Below, one piece after another: positions 24,411 to 33,059 of a DNA stretch of 64,000 bases. This DNA comes from Protopterus annectens (Eukaryota > Chordata > Ceratodontiformes > Protopteridae), in NCBI RefSeq assembly GCF_019279795.1, contig NC_056744.1:1502564167-1502628166 (forward strand), in the 5' to 3' direction. Positions within the stretch are counted from its first letter, which is position 1; each line of letters opens with the position of its first letter. Position numbers and translations under genes: made by a program. The notes beneath the pieces are model-generated. The model ran no database searches. It had not been told where the DNA came from and saw nothing but the letters and a program-made list of their open reading frames with translations.

Positions 24411-26578
24411 TGTTTTATTTATTTATTTATTTATTTTATTTTACATTTGTTAACCGGGATAGTCTGACTAGATACAGGTCCATTTTCAGCGGAAGCCCAG
24501 GGAGAAAAGCTCCACATGTGAATAGTTACAGAAGAGTTAACAGTAGGAGTTTTATAGAGTTACATATAGGTACCAGTTACAGAATTATGGAATACATACA
24601 TACTTAAAAACTTTACAATATTAATTTTCTTGTTAGAACATAACAGTTATAGTGGTACGAGGCTGAGTAAGGTAGCATATCATTCAGTAGTACAATACAT
24701 TTGGGAGTAATATTCAATGTTTCAGACTTTTTAAGACTTTTCTACAGATAGCCAGGTAGTAAAGTGAATGGTGAGATGGTTAGTCAGGGTTGGTACAGGG
24801 GCACAGCCAGTGACTTTTTAGGTATATTTTGAGAGACATTTTAAATTGGTTTATAGAATGAATTGCTGTAAGTTCGGCAGGGAACCGGTTCCAGATTTTA
24901 GCAACAGAGTTGCAAAACAATGACTCACCTGCTAATTTTTGGATTTAACAGTTTGTACCAGCATTTTATCAGAAGTGCGGAGTGTTTTTAGGTTGCTGTA
25001 TGGGGTAATTATATTTTTGAGTATGGGTGTGCTTTTGGGCTGATAGAGGACTTTGTGAGATATTATTAATTAGTTATACTGTATTTAAGAGGGAAACTCT
25101 AGCCAGCCTAGGGATCGTAGGTTAAGACAGTGGTGGGTTCTATATTCCGAACCTGTGGCAAATCTGGCTATGTTATTGTAGCAGCTTTTCAGTTTATTGA
25201 GGTCAGATTTACTCAGTTTTGTATAGATTGGGGAGGTATAAAGAAGGGTTGAAAGTAAATGTGTTTGGGCACAGTTAACAGTTGGGGTTAGAAATGCCTT
25301 AATCCTATATAAAGATCCTAGCTTCTTGTTGACTGTTTTAATGGTTTTGTCGATGTGAGCATCAAACGTAAGGTTATTGTCAACAATTATACCTAATAGT
25401 TTTGTATTACTTTCTGGGGAAATTATGGTTCTTTTATTAGATGTTATAGTAAATGATGGGAATGTAACTTTCCGGGTGGTGGTGAAGAGTAACGGTTTTG
25501 TTTTATTTGGATTCAATAGAAGATACTGGTCAGTGAGCCAGTTTTCTACTTTGTTGAAAGTATTTTGGGATAAGGTCTGCAGGTCTATTGGGGAGGTGGC
25601 GGAACAGATTAGGGTAGAGTCATCTGCATATTGAATACAGGTCGCTATGGGGGTGACTGTATGAAGATCATTGATGAAGATGGAAAATAGAAGGGGTCCT
25701 AGTATAGACCTTTGCAGAACTCCAAGGGTGACTGGCAGTAGGGAGGAAAGGCTATCCTTCCATAGCACAGCTTGTTGTCTGCCACTTAAATAGGGCTGAA
25801 ACCAGTGCATTGCCAGGATATCTATGGCAAGAGTTTTTGGTGTGCCAAGGACTAGTTGGTGGTTTACCATATCAAATCCCTTGGATAGGTTGAGAAAGAC
25901 GGCATATTATTATTTCAAATTTGATTTATTATCTAAGAGGAGGATAGTAGGGCTGAGGTGGTACTATGGTGGGGTCTAAATCCATGCTGGGAGGGAGCTA
26001 GGAGATTGTGCAGATTGGGGTAATGTAAGAGTTGCTTATGGATACATTTTTCTATAATTTTAGCCACAGGTGACAGAATGGCAATGGGCCGGTAATTTGA
26101 TGGATCAGTGGAGTTGCCCCCTTTATGGAGAGGAATTACGTGAGAAATTTTCCAGATGGAGGGGATATATGCTTCTGAGATGGTTCTGTTGATTAATATT
26201 GAGATGGGATATGCTATTGTGTCTGCAGCCTTTTGAAGATATTCAGCGGGAAGTAGGTCTGCTGATGTGGAGGTGGGTTTCAGTTTCTTGACTAAGGATC
26301 GGATAAGTAATGTTGGTACAGGTTGAAAGTTAAAGGATGGGTGGGTATTGGATATGTGGTCAATTGGGTCTAGATTTTTGGGGCCTAGTTGGTTGGCAAA
26401 GGATTGTATAGTTTCCATAAAGAATGTGTTGAAGGTATTGGCAATATTTTCTGGAGGTTTTTGGAGGATAGACGCAGGGGTTGAGGTAGTAGTATTTCCT
26501 GAATGGAGAAGATTGTTTAAACTGGACCAAAATTTTTGTGGTCGATTTTTATGTTTATGTTGCACGTTACTGTAATAG
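24411..26578 (-). mobile_element. CR1-like LINE family A, 5' truncated, inside the PLE
   Basis: On the minus strand the element ends at its 3' side in an (AAATA)n/(TAAA)n tail (24411-24445), preceded by a 3' UTR block that recurs at 49540-49655, 59041-59150 and 62258-62350. That shared block reads, on plus, ACATTTGTTAACCGGGATAG and later GAGAAAAGCTCCACA. The reverse-transcriptase region starts near 26565. It interrupts the PLE, so it is the younger insertion. GTAATGTTTT at the left edge and GTAATAGTTTT at the right may be an imperfect target duplication. Confidence 0.82.
25085..26565 (-). pseudogene. Family A LINE reverse transcriptase, one frameshift
   Basis: Two long frames make up almost the whole reverse transcriptase. 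Frame 26565-25933 gives SADLLPAEYL, then IWKISHVIPLHKGGNSTDPS, NYRPIAILSPVAKIIEK and QHGFRPHHSTTSAL. After a frameshift at about 25870-25930, where the motif A DLSKAFD block should lie, frame 25870-25085 gives LQRSILGPLLFSIFINDL, QYADDSTLIC with intact catalytic aspartates, LNPNKTKPLLF and TKLLGIIVDNNLTF. This is a Jockey-superfamily (CR1/Rex1-like) enzyme. It is the best-preserved LINE reverse transcriptase here, with YADD kept and few stops, so it is probably fairly young. The endonuclease is missing. Confidence 0.85.
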
Positions 26579-26634
26579 TTTTGACATTAAAGTCAAAAGC
26601 TCAATTCCGAGCTTGTTGATTTTTAATACAACTT

Positions 26635-26842
26635 GACATTTAATGAGTTAAACTGTAGTAATTACATGATGTTGTTTACTTTTAAATAGGTATGGTGAGA
26701 AAACAATTCATCTGAAGAAGTTTGTATTACTGAGCAAATGAAAAGTGCTTCATGCTATCCGTGGTTTTATTTGAATAAATTACAGTTTGGTTATAGACTA
26801 CACATCCAGCAGCTTGTTTCTTGTTTTTGGATATTGTGAGTT
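26635..26842 (+). repeat. PLE terminal repeat, right (inverted) copy
   Basis: Inverted partner of 21115-21322. On the plus strand it reads CTGAAGAAGTTTG then, after a loop, CAAATGAAA. The stem is kept here by a G-T pair where the left copy has G-C. Just before it, at 26579-26598, TTTTGAC and GTCAAAA form a small hairpin. Confidence 0.85.
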
Positions 26843-26881
26843 TTTTGTGTTGGTTACCAGTTTGTCAGTATCTGTAGAACT

Positions 26882-27212
26882 GAAATATATGCTGATATAA
26901 ATAAAACAGCATAAACGTTATTTGAATCTATATTAAGATAGAAAAATCTGTATATGGGAAATATCACAAAATGAATAAAAATGCACCTCTGGAAAGTAAT
27001 GTACATGTAAGCAATTTGGTGGTTTAAAAAAGACAGCAAGCAGAAATATAAGTGATAAGTTAAGAAGTGAGGGATTTGTATTTGAGCCCAAGGTTTTCAC
27101 AACACCTGTATTTGATTAGTTCTTCCTGTAGTTGTTGGGTGCTTAATAATTTTAAGTAAAGTAAGGTATTAAAATAAAAAAAAAATCCTACTAACTAATT
27201 CATTGCCTATTT
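26882..27212. other. Interval without recognised genes
   Basis: About 330 bp, AT-rich, between the PLE and the DIRS-type element. Nothing seen. Confidence 0.4.
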
Positions 27213-27533
27213 GTCCACTTCAATAAAGAGATAACACACCACCATGGACCTTTGACGACCTTTTATTGAATCCATAAACATAACATATTGCATCATAACT
27301 TTATTCTTTATTACATCATTTCAATTTGTTTGTTAATCACAAGAAAACAACCTTTAACATTCATCAGGGCTGCGTACCTCCACTCACCCTGCCGATTAAG
27401 CAGCGTACTCACCCCCTCAGTAATTCTTGAACATCAAGCAGCATCCAACCTCTCACTTCACCTCCAAACATCCTTACACCAAACCAAACACCAGAGGGAG
27501 AACAGAAGAGGGACAAGCCTGCCCCTCTTCTCC
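27213..27533 (-). repeat. DIRS-type split direct repeat B2
   Basis: Matches 27871-28252 in direct orientation from TCCACTTCAATAAAGAGA to a GCCTGCCCCTCTTCTC-type end. The second copy is about 60 bp longer because it carries an extra internal segment near 28120-28165. In the A1-B1-A2-B2 scheme this is the outermost 3' repeat. Confidence 0.8.
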
Positions 27534-27605
27534 ACCTAAGTACCCCTCAAATCAAAATTAGTCATACCTAATCCGGAAAAAGAAAGGAAGGGATGGGTAG
27601 GTAAC

Positions 27606-27832
27606 AAAATCACATCAAAATATGCTCTGTAAACCAACTACCCACTCATAAAACTACTCTAAGCTCCACCCTACCCCTACCTCACTTCCTCCCTCCTTCT
27701 CTCACTAAATTAACCCCTTCCTTGCCCATTCTTAGCTTATACTAAACTTGCAATCCCTTCTTAATCCCTTCCCCAACCCGAGCCTATCCCTCCTCCCCTT
27801 TTACCCACCTACCCTCAACATCGAAGATGTCC
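27606..27832 (-). repeat. DIRS-type A repeat (A2)
   Basis: Nearly identical to 40799-41028, including CTCTAAGCTCCACCCTACCC and CCCATTCTTAGCTTATACTA, and ending in both places at GAAGATGTCC. The sharp end shared by the two copies marks the A-repeat boundary and probably the 5' terminus of the element. Confidence 0.8.
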
Positions 27833-27834
27833 TA

Positions 27835-27869
27835 TGACAAATTGGTTTGTGCCCAAACCTCATTTGTCA
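27835..27869. promoter_or_regulatory. Palindrome at the A2/B1 junction of the DIRS-type element
   Basis: TGACAAATTGGTTTG and CAAACCTCATTTGTCA form an inverted pair of about 14 base pairs with two interior mismatches and a 4-base TGCC loop. It sits exactly between the end of A2 (GAAGATGTCC) and the start of B1 (TTCCACTTC). Position suggests a role in circle junction recognition or recombination, but function is inferred. Confidence 0.65.
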
Positions 27870-27870
27870 C

Positions 27871-28252
27871 GTTCCACTTCATTAAAGAGACAACACACCA
27901 CCATGGACATTTGATGACCTTTTATTGAATCCATAAACAACATAACTTATTGCATTCTAACTTTATTCTTTATTACATCATTTCAGTTTGTTTCTTAATC
28001 ACAAAAAAACAACCTTTGACATTCATCAGGGCAGCGTACCTCCACTCACCCTCCAGAATAAGCAGCATATTCACCCAGCTCACTTATTCTTGAACATCAA
28101 GCAGTGTCCAGCCACTCACTAAAATCCTTGCGTCTATCCAAACACCATAGGGGAAGCAGCGTCCAAACACTCACTTCACCCCCCAAACTTCCTTACACCA
28201 AACCAAACACTAGAGGGGAACAGCAGCAGGGAAAGCCTGCCCCTCTTCTCTG
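27871..28252 (-). repeat. DIRS-type split direct repeat B1
   Basis: Inner copy of the B repeat, direct orientation with 27213-27533. It begins immediately after the junction palindrome and ends just before the SGNH-like coding region. Confidence 0.8.
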
Positions 28253-28359
28253 CCCACCAGCCTGACCCAGGCTGTTCCCCCTCACCTAACACAAGCTTCC
28301 CACCAAATCCACCAAAAATAAACCTAAGTTCAAATTAAACAAATCTAATACAAACTTGT

Positions 28360-28840
28360 TCAGGTGCACTCCATCCTCTCTGAACCACATGGGATCCCTG
28401 TCAGCAAATTCCTTGTGCTCTATCGTCTGAATGTTCACTGCCCCCAGCTGCCTCACCAACCAAAAGTTAACAAATCACTGTACCTGCTCTACTGCAATAA
28501 CACTATTAGCATGCCTCCAAAACAGACAAGGAATTATCTCGGAACACACAATACACATACTGGGATACAACTTCTTTAAAGCAACAAAATTCTTTCTTAT
28601 CTATTACACCATTTGCCACTTTGGAATTAAACCCAAGTCATTTCCTGCTAAATGTACCACCAAGAATTGAGGAAGTCCCGCCTGAGATTGGATAGCTGTA
28701 AACTCCTGCATAAGCCAATTCCACCTGAGGCCTCTAACACCGTGCCATCTGATTCTCCACCCAAACTGATGCAAACCCAAATCTGAACCATTAGTCTTAA
28801 CTGCAGCCCTCTTCACTGCTCAATAAACAAACGCGTGACC
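28360..28840 (-). pseudogene. SGNH-hydrolase-like domain of the DIRS-type element
   Basis: Read leftward, the frame gives ILGHAFVY (a GHS-like box I with Ala for the Ser nucleophile), then HGVRGLRWNWLMQE, then FLVVHLAGNDLG (the GND block III). After stops comes FREDGVHLNKFVLDL, whose DGVH supplies the C-terminal Asp/His block. This block order is that of SGNH/GDSL lipases-esterases, and such a domain is known downstream of the recombinase in some vertebrate DIRS/Ngaro-type elements. The substrate is unknown. Stops lie near 28600 and the nucleophile codon is altered, so this copy would not be active. It follows directly on the recombinase. Confidence 0.65.
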
Positions 28841-28959
28841 TAGGATAACAATCATGTTGCCTAAAAAAAATGACCAATTTCAGTATTCACTATCTAATGT
28901 AAGACAAAAAGGCATTTGAAGACCAGTGCACCACCATCTTAATGACCTCAATTGAACTA

Positions 28960-29800
28960 CCTTCTTTTGCTAAATCTGAGAATCTAAGGCTCTACCAATC
29001 CGAAAAGAATGGGTTGAAAAATTCTCACCCACAAAACACATACAGAGAAGCGCTTTCTCATTACCATTATCAGCTGAACTCCCATTATCACCTCCCCCCC
29101 CCTTAGATCAGAAAACCAGATCATGTGAACTCCCCTTTTGAGATGCCATGAATTTCCTAATCCAAGTCACAGGACACATCCTCTCACACCCATCTTTCCC
29201 CAAATCTATGTGCATGCCCCTTCCCACCTGATCCATTTTACATTTCCTCAAACAAATGTGTACTGCCCCAAGCAGTATCATGACATCCTCCCAAATCAAA
29301 GACCCCAACAGCTCAGACACTCTAAAAGCTCCAAAATACATCCATAAGCTCATTGTCACCTATAAAACATAATCAACTGAATACTAAATCCCCACTCACC
29401 AAAGCTAGGCCCCCGTAACAACACCTTCAAAACCTGCCTTGTCACCAGCCAACGTTTATCCTTACACAAGCGATCCACTCTACCCCATCCTTTCTACATA
29501 AGCTTAACTGTCCAGGATTTAGTGAAATCATGCAACCTTGCCAGAAGAGCAAATATACTGATTGCAGCCCTACCCTGTACACAAGCTCCAGAAAATATTG
29601 CAACAACAATTCTTCTGACCAGACTCCTAACTCCTCAGGCAGCTGTAAAATTAATCTATCAAACTCACACAATGCCCTACAGTATACCCTCCTGGTAGAT
29701 GCTGCCCAGGACTGCTCTACCAACCTCCTAGTCACTGCAACCCAGTCCTCCACACCTCTTCTGGCACTGCCTTCAGTTCCTCTGCTGCCATTGTTGCTAG
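28960..29800 (-). pseudogene. Tyrosine recombinase of the DIRS-type element
   Basis: The enzyme would insert the circular cDNA by site-specific strand exchange. The N-terminal core-binding part is in the frame 29753-29442: EDWVAVTRRL, then AASTRRVYCRALCEF. The catalytic part is in 29359-29108: FGAFRVSELL, containing the first catalytic Arg, then RKCKMDQVGRG, close to the usual SKTDQ-G-G. Near 29000-29030 comes THSFRIG, the HxxR box. The final Tyr region (expected GRW...YxR) is degraded. A stop and frameshift separate the parts. The resemblance to bacterial XerD-type enzymes is a family feature and not evidence of contamination. Confidence 0.8.
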
Positions 29801-30610
29801 CTGTCGAAACCTGGAAAACTAAAGGCGAGACAAACTGTCAGCAATGCCATTTCTAGCACCTAGCGCATGCATACCTGTAAAAGAAAAGTTAATCATCAAA
29901 CCCTGTAAAACTAGCTTATGTAAAACTAACAGTAACTGCTCAGACTTAGCTTTTTTTGCCTGTAAAACCCAAACCACTACACTATTATCTGAATTAAAGG
30001 TAATCCTCCTTCCCCTCGATCACGCCTGCCAAACCACAGATGCAGCCCAAACTGGCATTAACTCTAAAAGAAAAGCTTCTTTATTCACATCATCTTTTCA
30101 CTCAGCTGGCCATGAAACTGCAAACCACTCACCTCAAAAAAATGCCCCCATGCACCCTGCAGCATCTGTAAATAACTGCAAATCCCACTGACCAACCCAC
30201 TCTGACTGCCAAAAGGAAACTCCAATAAACTGGTCTAGAAATGACAACCAAACAATTAAATCATCCTGTCTCAACCTACCAAGTCTTACTCAATGTCATC
30301 CAAATAGTGAACCGCCCTTTGAGTGTCCCACCCGCTGCTGCCAAATTCAGTGCAAAGCTGTGCTAAATTTCTCAAATGTAGCACAGACTATGGAACATCC
30401 CATTGGCATACCCTTGTCAAAATAAAACTTGCTACCTACCACCATGTTCAATAGTAGTCAATCCTCCTTCCGTACCGGTAAAAGGCAGAAAGCAGATTCA
30501 GTATCCACCTTCACTAACCATGGATCTTTGAATCCCCCTAATGACATGCAGCACATCGTCCAATGATGCATAACTCAACTTAGGTTCAATTATTACATGT
30601 TCGAAGAAAA
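29800..30610 (-). pseudogene. DIRS-type reverse transcriptase / RNase H remnant
   Basis: Read leftward, near 30530-30360 the frames give LVKVDTESAFCLLPV, then KFYFDKGMPMGCSIVC followed by FEKFSTALH. This closely follows the DIRS pattern of DxxSAFRLLP and LPMGCxISCxxFExFS. RNase H-like sequence follows (FTDAAGCMGAFF near 30090). The end at about 29865-29830 reads HALGARNGIADSLSRL, the standard close of the DIRS RNase H. The palm with the catalytic DD and much of the connection are too decayed to follow. 5' truncated at the junction with the LINE at about 30610. Confidence 0.75.
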
Positions 30611-30619
30611 GTGTCTTTG

Positions 30620-32830
30620 ATCGCGTAATAGGGAACCCAGACGAAGCTATCTGGTTTGTAAATCATGAGAACAGCAGAGGACCAAGCATAGACTCTTGAG
30701 GGAGTGGTAGACTTTCCTGGCGCAGTAAACTATTTATTGTGGCCTAGAATTTTTGAGGGTCGTGAGCATATTTGTCTTGCCTGGATTTATAGTAGGTAGT
30801 TTTGTCAAGTTTGATTAGTTTCTTGGCTTTGTTGTGGAGTTATAGATAGTTTTGTCTCAAGGTAGTGGTCTTGTGTGTATGAAATTGTAACCAAGCTTTG
30901 TCCCTTTCTTTCATTATAGTTTTGGTATCTTTTGTTAGCCATTTAGCCATGGGGCATAGTTAGACTTGATTCTAATGGTTCTGGGGGGTGTATGACAGTT
31001 TAGGATTTCTAGGAAGGTGGAGTTAAAGTATTTCACGGCTATGTCTACAGATAGTTTTTTTGGGGGAGTCCAATTATAGCATTTTAGTGCATTGATTAGG
31101 TCATTAGTTCTGAGGATCTTTTTGTTATGTATGACTCTGAGGATGGGTTGGATAATATGGTGGGATCGATTCCTAATTAGGTAGGTTGCTTGATGGTCAC
31201 CCAGACTGTTAGGCAGACAACCTGATTGCTGTGCCAGAATGGGGTTTGATGGCAGAATCCAGTCTAAGATAGAATGGTGTTTGGATGTTTTGTCAATTCT
31301 AGTTGAGGCAGATAGAATTTGGGTGAAACCGTGCAGATTAATGTTGGTAGAGTGATTTTGGCTGGAACACTTAGATCAGTCAATGTTAAAGTCACCTAAT
31401 AGTATGGTTTCTTGTGGAAGGGAGGATGACATCCAGTTTACTAGGTTTTCTAGTATGGCAGTGTTATTGCCTGGTGGGATATATCCACCATCAATAATTA
31501 ATTGTTTGTTGGAGTCAAGTTTTAATTTAGCAAGTATTAGTTCTACATATCTGATTTCTTTGGAATTACACTTAAATTGTTCAATAGTGAGGTGATTTTG
31601 GGGGTAGTAATTTCATTATTGTGGAGTTCTGGTTTAAGCCAAGTTTCTGTTAAGACACAGATATCTGGTTTGTATAGAGCAAGCAGGGCATGAAGGTCCT
31701 GCATTTTGTTAAGTATACTTCTTACATTAATGTTTAGTAGGAGGAGAGATGAGGTAAGTCTTATGTATAGAGTGTTTGGCTGGTGTAAGTTTGTGTTCAT
31801 AGATGTATTGGGTCCTGGATTAGGGTGAATGCCTCCACAGCAAGTGAGTTTTAGGAGTAGGTATAGATAGAGTTTGTTTAGTTTGTGTAGCATTTTAGCT
31901 TGTTTTTGGGAGGACTGAGGATAGTTTTGTATGCTGTCTTATTATATGGGCAGGAAACAGGTTGGGAGGAGGTGAGGTTGCAAGGTGATATAGGGAAATG
32001 TCTTAGTTTTATGGGGTTGGTTATATATTCAGTCTGCCATGGTGGTGGGGAGGTGATATAAAGTTGTGTGTGGTAGGAGGAAAGGATGAACAACAGGAGG
32101 AGAAGAAAGAGGACAGTTAGTGAGTAAAGTAGTGCTTTTAGTAGCTGGATGTGATGTATATAGGACATTTTATAGGGTTGCATAATGAGACAGGTGTGTA
32201 TAGGTGTGCTATAAGTAACTGTGGAGGTCAGGTGTTGGATAGGGGTTTGGTGAAGTGTGTTGCTATGGGGGATAATTGGTGAGATTTGATTGGGTATTTG
32301 GGAGTAAGAAATGTTGGGGTGTTGTCTAACTATAAATGTAAGTGATTTGGGGTAGGGTAGGGGAGCAAAGTGAGCCCAGAGTGAAGTGGAGGGCAAATGG
32401 AGCGGGTATACACTTTATTCTAAGCAGTGCCACAAAAAATAATGTGAGAAGAGCTCAGGTAAGTCCCAAGGTGTGTAAAGCTTTGAATGGCTAGTATAGA
32501 CGGTGTCTAGGCAAGCTGGCAAGGGCAATTATTGGTAGGGAAATGAAAGGAGATTAGAAAAAAAATATGGAGCTAAATTTAGAGTTTTTCAAGTAGAGTA
32601 GGGGAAGTGATAAAAAGACAAGACAGGCAGGCAGGTTGGCCCCGGTTGTGTGCAGCTCTCTAATCAAGGGGAGTAGGCTTTAACAATTTAAGAGATAGGC
32701 AAAGAGCACATACATGAGTTTATTTTTGAGGTCTCAGGGACTGATAGGCAATATTGTTCTGAGTGATGCAGTTGTATTTAGCTGGGGAGTTCCTTAAGAG
32801 TGATAGTGAAGTCTTGGGTGTAGGTAGTCC
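30620..32830 (-). mobile_element. Family A LINE, 5' part only
   Basis: Leader (about 32830-32400), N-terminal region and APE endonuclease of a CR1-like LINE, read leftward. The reverse transcriptase is missing: the sequence breaks at about 30610 into the DIRS-type element. LINEs normally lose their 5' ends, so loss of the 3' half points to a later deletion or rearrangement. On the right it abuts the 3' end of the Mag-like pol gene at about 33050, with no Mag 3' LTR between. Confidence 0.7.
30950..32396 (-). pseudogene. Family A LINE N-terminus and endonuclease, frameshifted
   Basis: Frame 32396-31878 gives a Pro/Ser/Thr-rich stretch and a strongly hydrophobic segment (residues 89-109, ALLYSLTVLFLLLLLFIL). 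The next frame, 31893-31543, has LLLKLTCCGGIHPNPGP, then LLLNINVRSILNKM and PDICVLTETWLKPE, the APE endonuclease N-terminus with its ETWL motif. In further frames come GGYIPPGNN and ILLGDFNID, and endonuclease-like sequence runs on to about 30950. The endonuclease nicks target DNA to start reverse transcription. Two or more frameshifts inactivate it. The NPGP stretch resembles a 2A translational-recoding motif. Confidence 0.72.
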
Positions 32831-33059
32831 AGGGGGAAGGATGGCCTTTACCAACTAAAAAAGAAAGGGAGAACAAGGAAGGTTAACTATATGTTAGAGG
32901 AGCAACTATTTAACAATGAACCCTAGCAGTGTGGGAAGGGCATGCAAGAAACAGTAAGATAAGCAGAAAGGAGCAAACACAGAATTAAGATATTATGATA
33001 GTAGGAAGGTAGAAAACACAAGATAGGGGAGAAAAAGGGAATAATTAGAGAAAAAAAGA

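Larger units (their letters stand above)
21096..26881 (-). mobile_element. Penelope-like element with inverted terminal repeats and flanking direct repeats
   Basis: The element is bounded by two copies of a roughly 208-bp terminal repeat in opposite orientation (21115-21322 and 26635-26842). Outside these are 23-bp direct repeats (21096-21118 and 26859-26881) agreeing at 20 of 23 bases and beginning AGTTTGT, a good candidate target-site duplication; the right one is separated from the terminal repeat by 16 bp. The coding strand is minus, with reverse transcriptase and GIY-YIG endonuclease. A family A LINE (24411-26578) sits between the PLE's 5' coding part and the right terminal repeat, so it inserted into the PLE. 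PLEs are known to carry terminal repeats in direct or inverted arrangement. Confidence 0.8.
27213..30610 (-). mobile_element. DIRS-type tyrosine-recombinase retrotransposon, 5' truncated
   Basis: Minus-strand order from right to left: reverse transcriptase/RNase H (30610-29800), tyrosine recombinase (29800-28960), SGNH-hydrolase-like region (28840-28360), then split direct repeats B1 (27871-28252), A2 (27534-27832) and B2 (27213-27533). Order, recombinase and split repeats match DIRS/Ngaro elements, which integrate as circles with a tyrosine recombinase instead of an integrase. The 5' side ends abruptly at about 30610 against a family A LINE, so gag and A1 are absent here. The 5' end of the same family, with the A repeat and a gag-like ORF, appears at 39115-41028. 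Many stops: inactive. Confidence 0.8.

Noticed and set aside
24405..26581. Firm target duplication for the family A LINE inside the PLE
   Set aside because: GTAATGTTTT and GTAATAGTTTT differ by an inserted base and are AT-rich; chance similarity cannot be excluded.
29108..29753. XerD-like integrase suggesting bacterial or phage DNA
   Set aside because: Order with RT/RNase H, split repeats and SGNH region, plus stops and vertebrate neighbours, identifies a DIRS-type retrotransposon.
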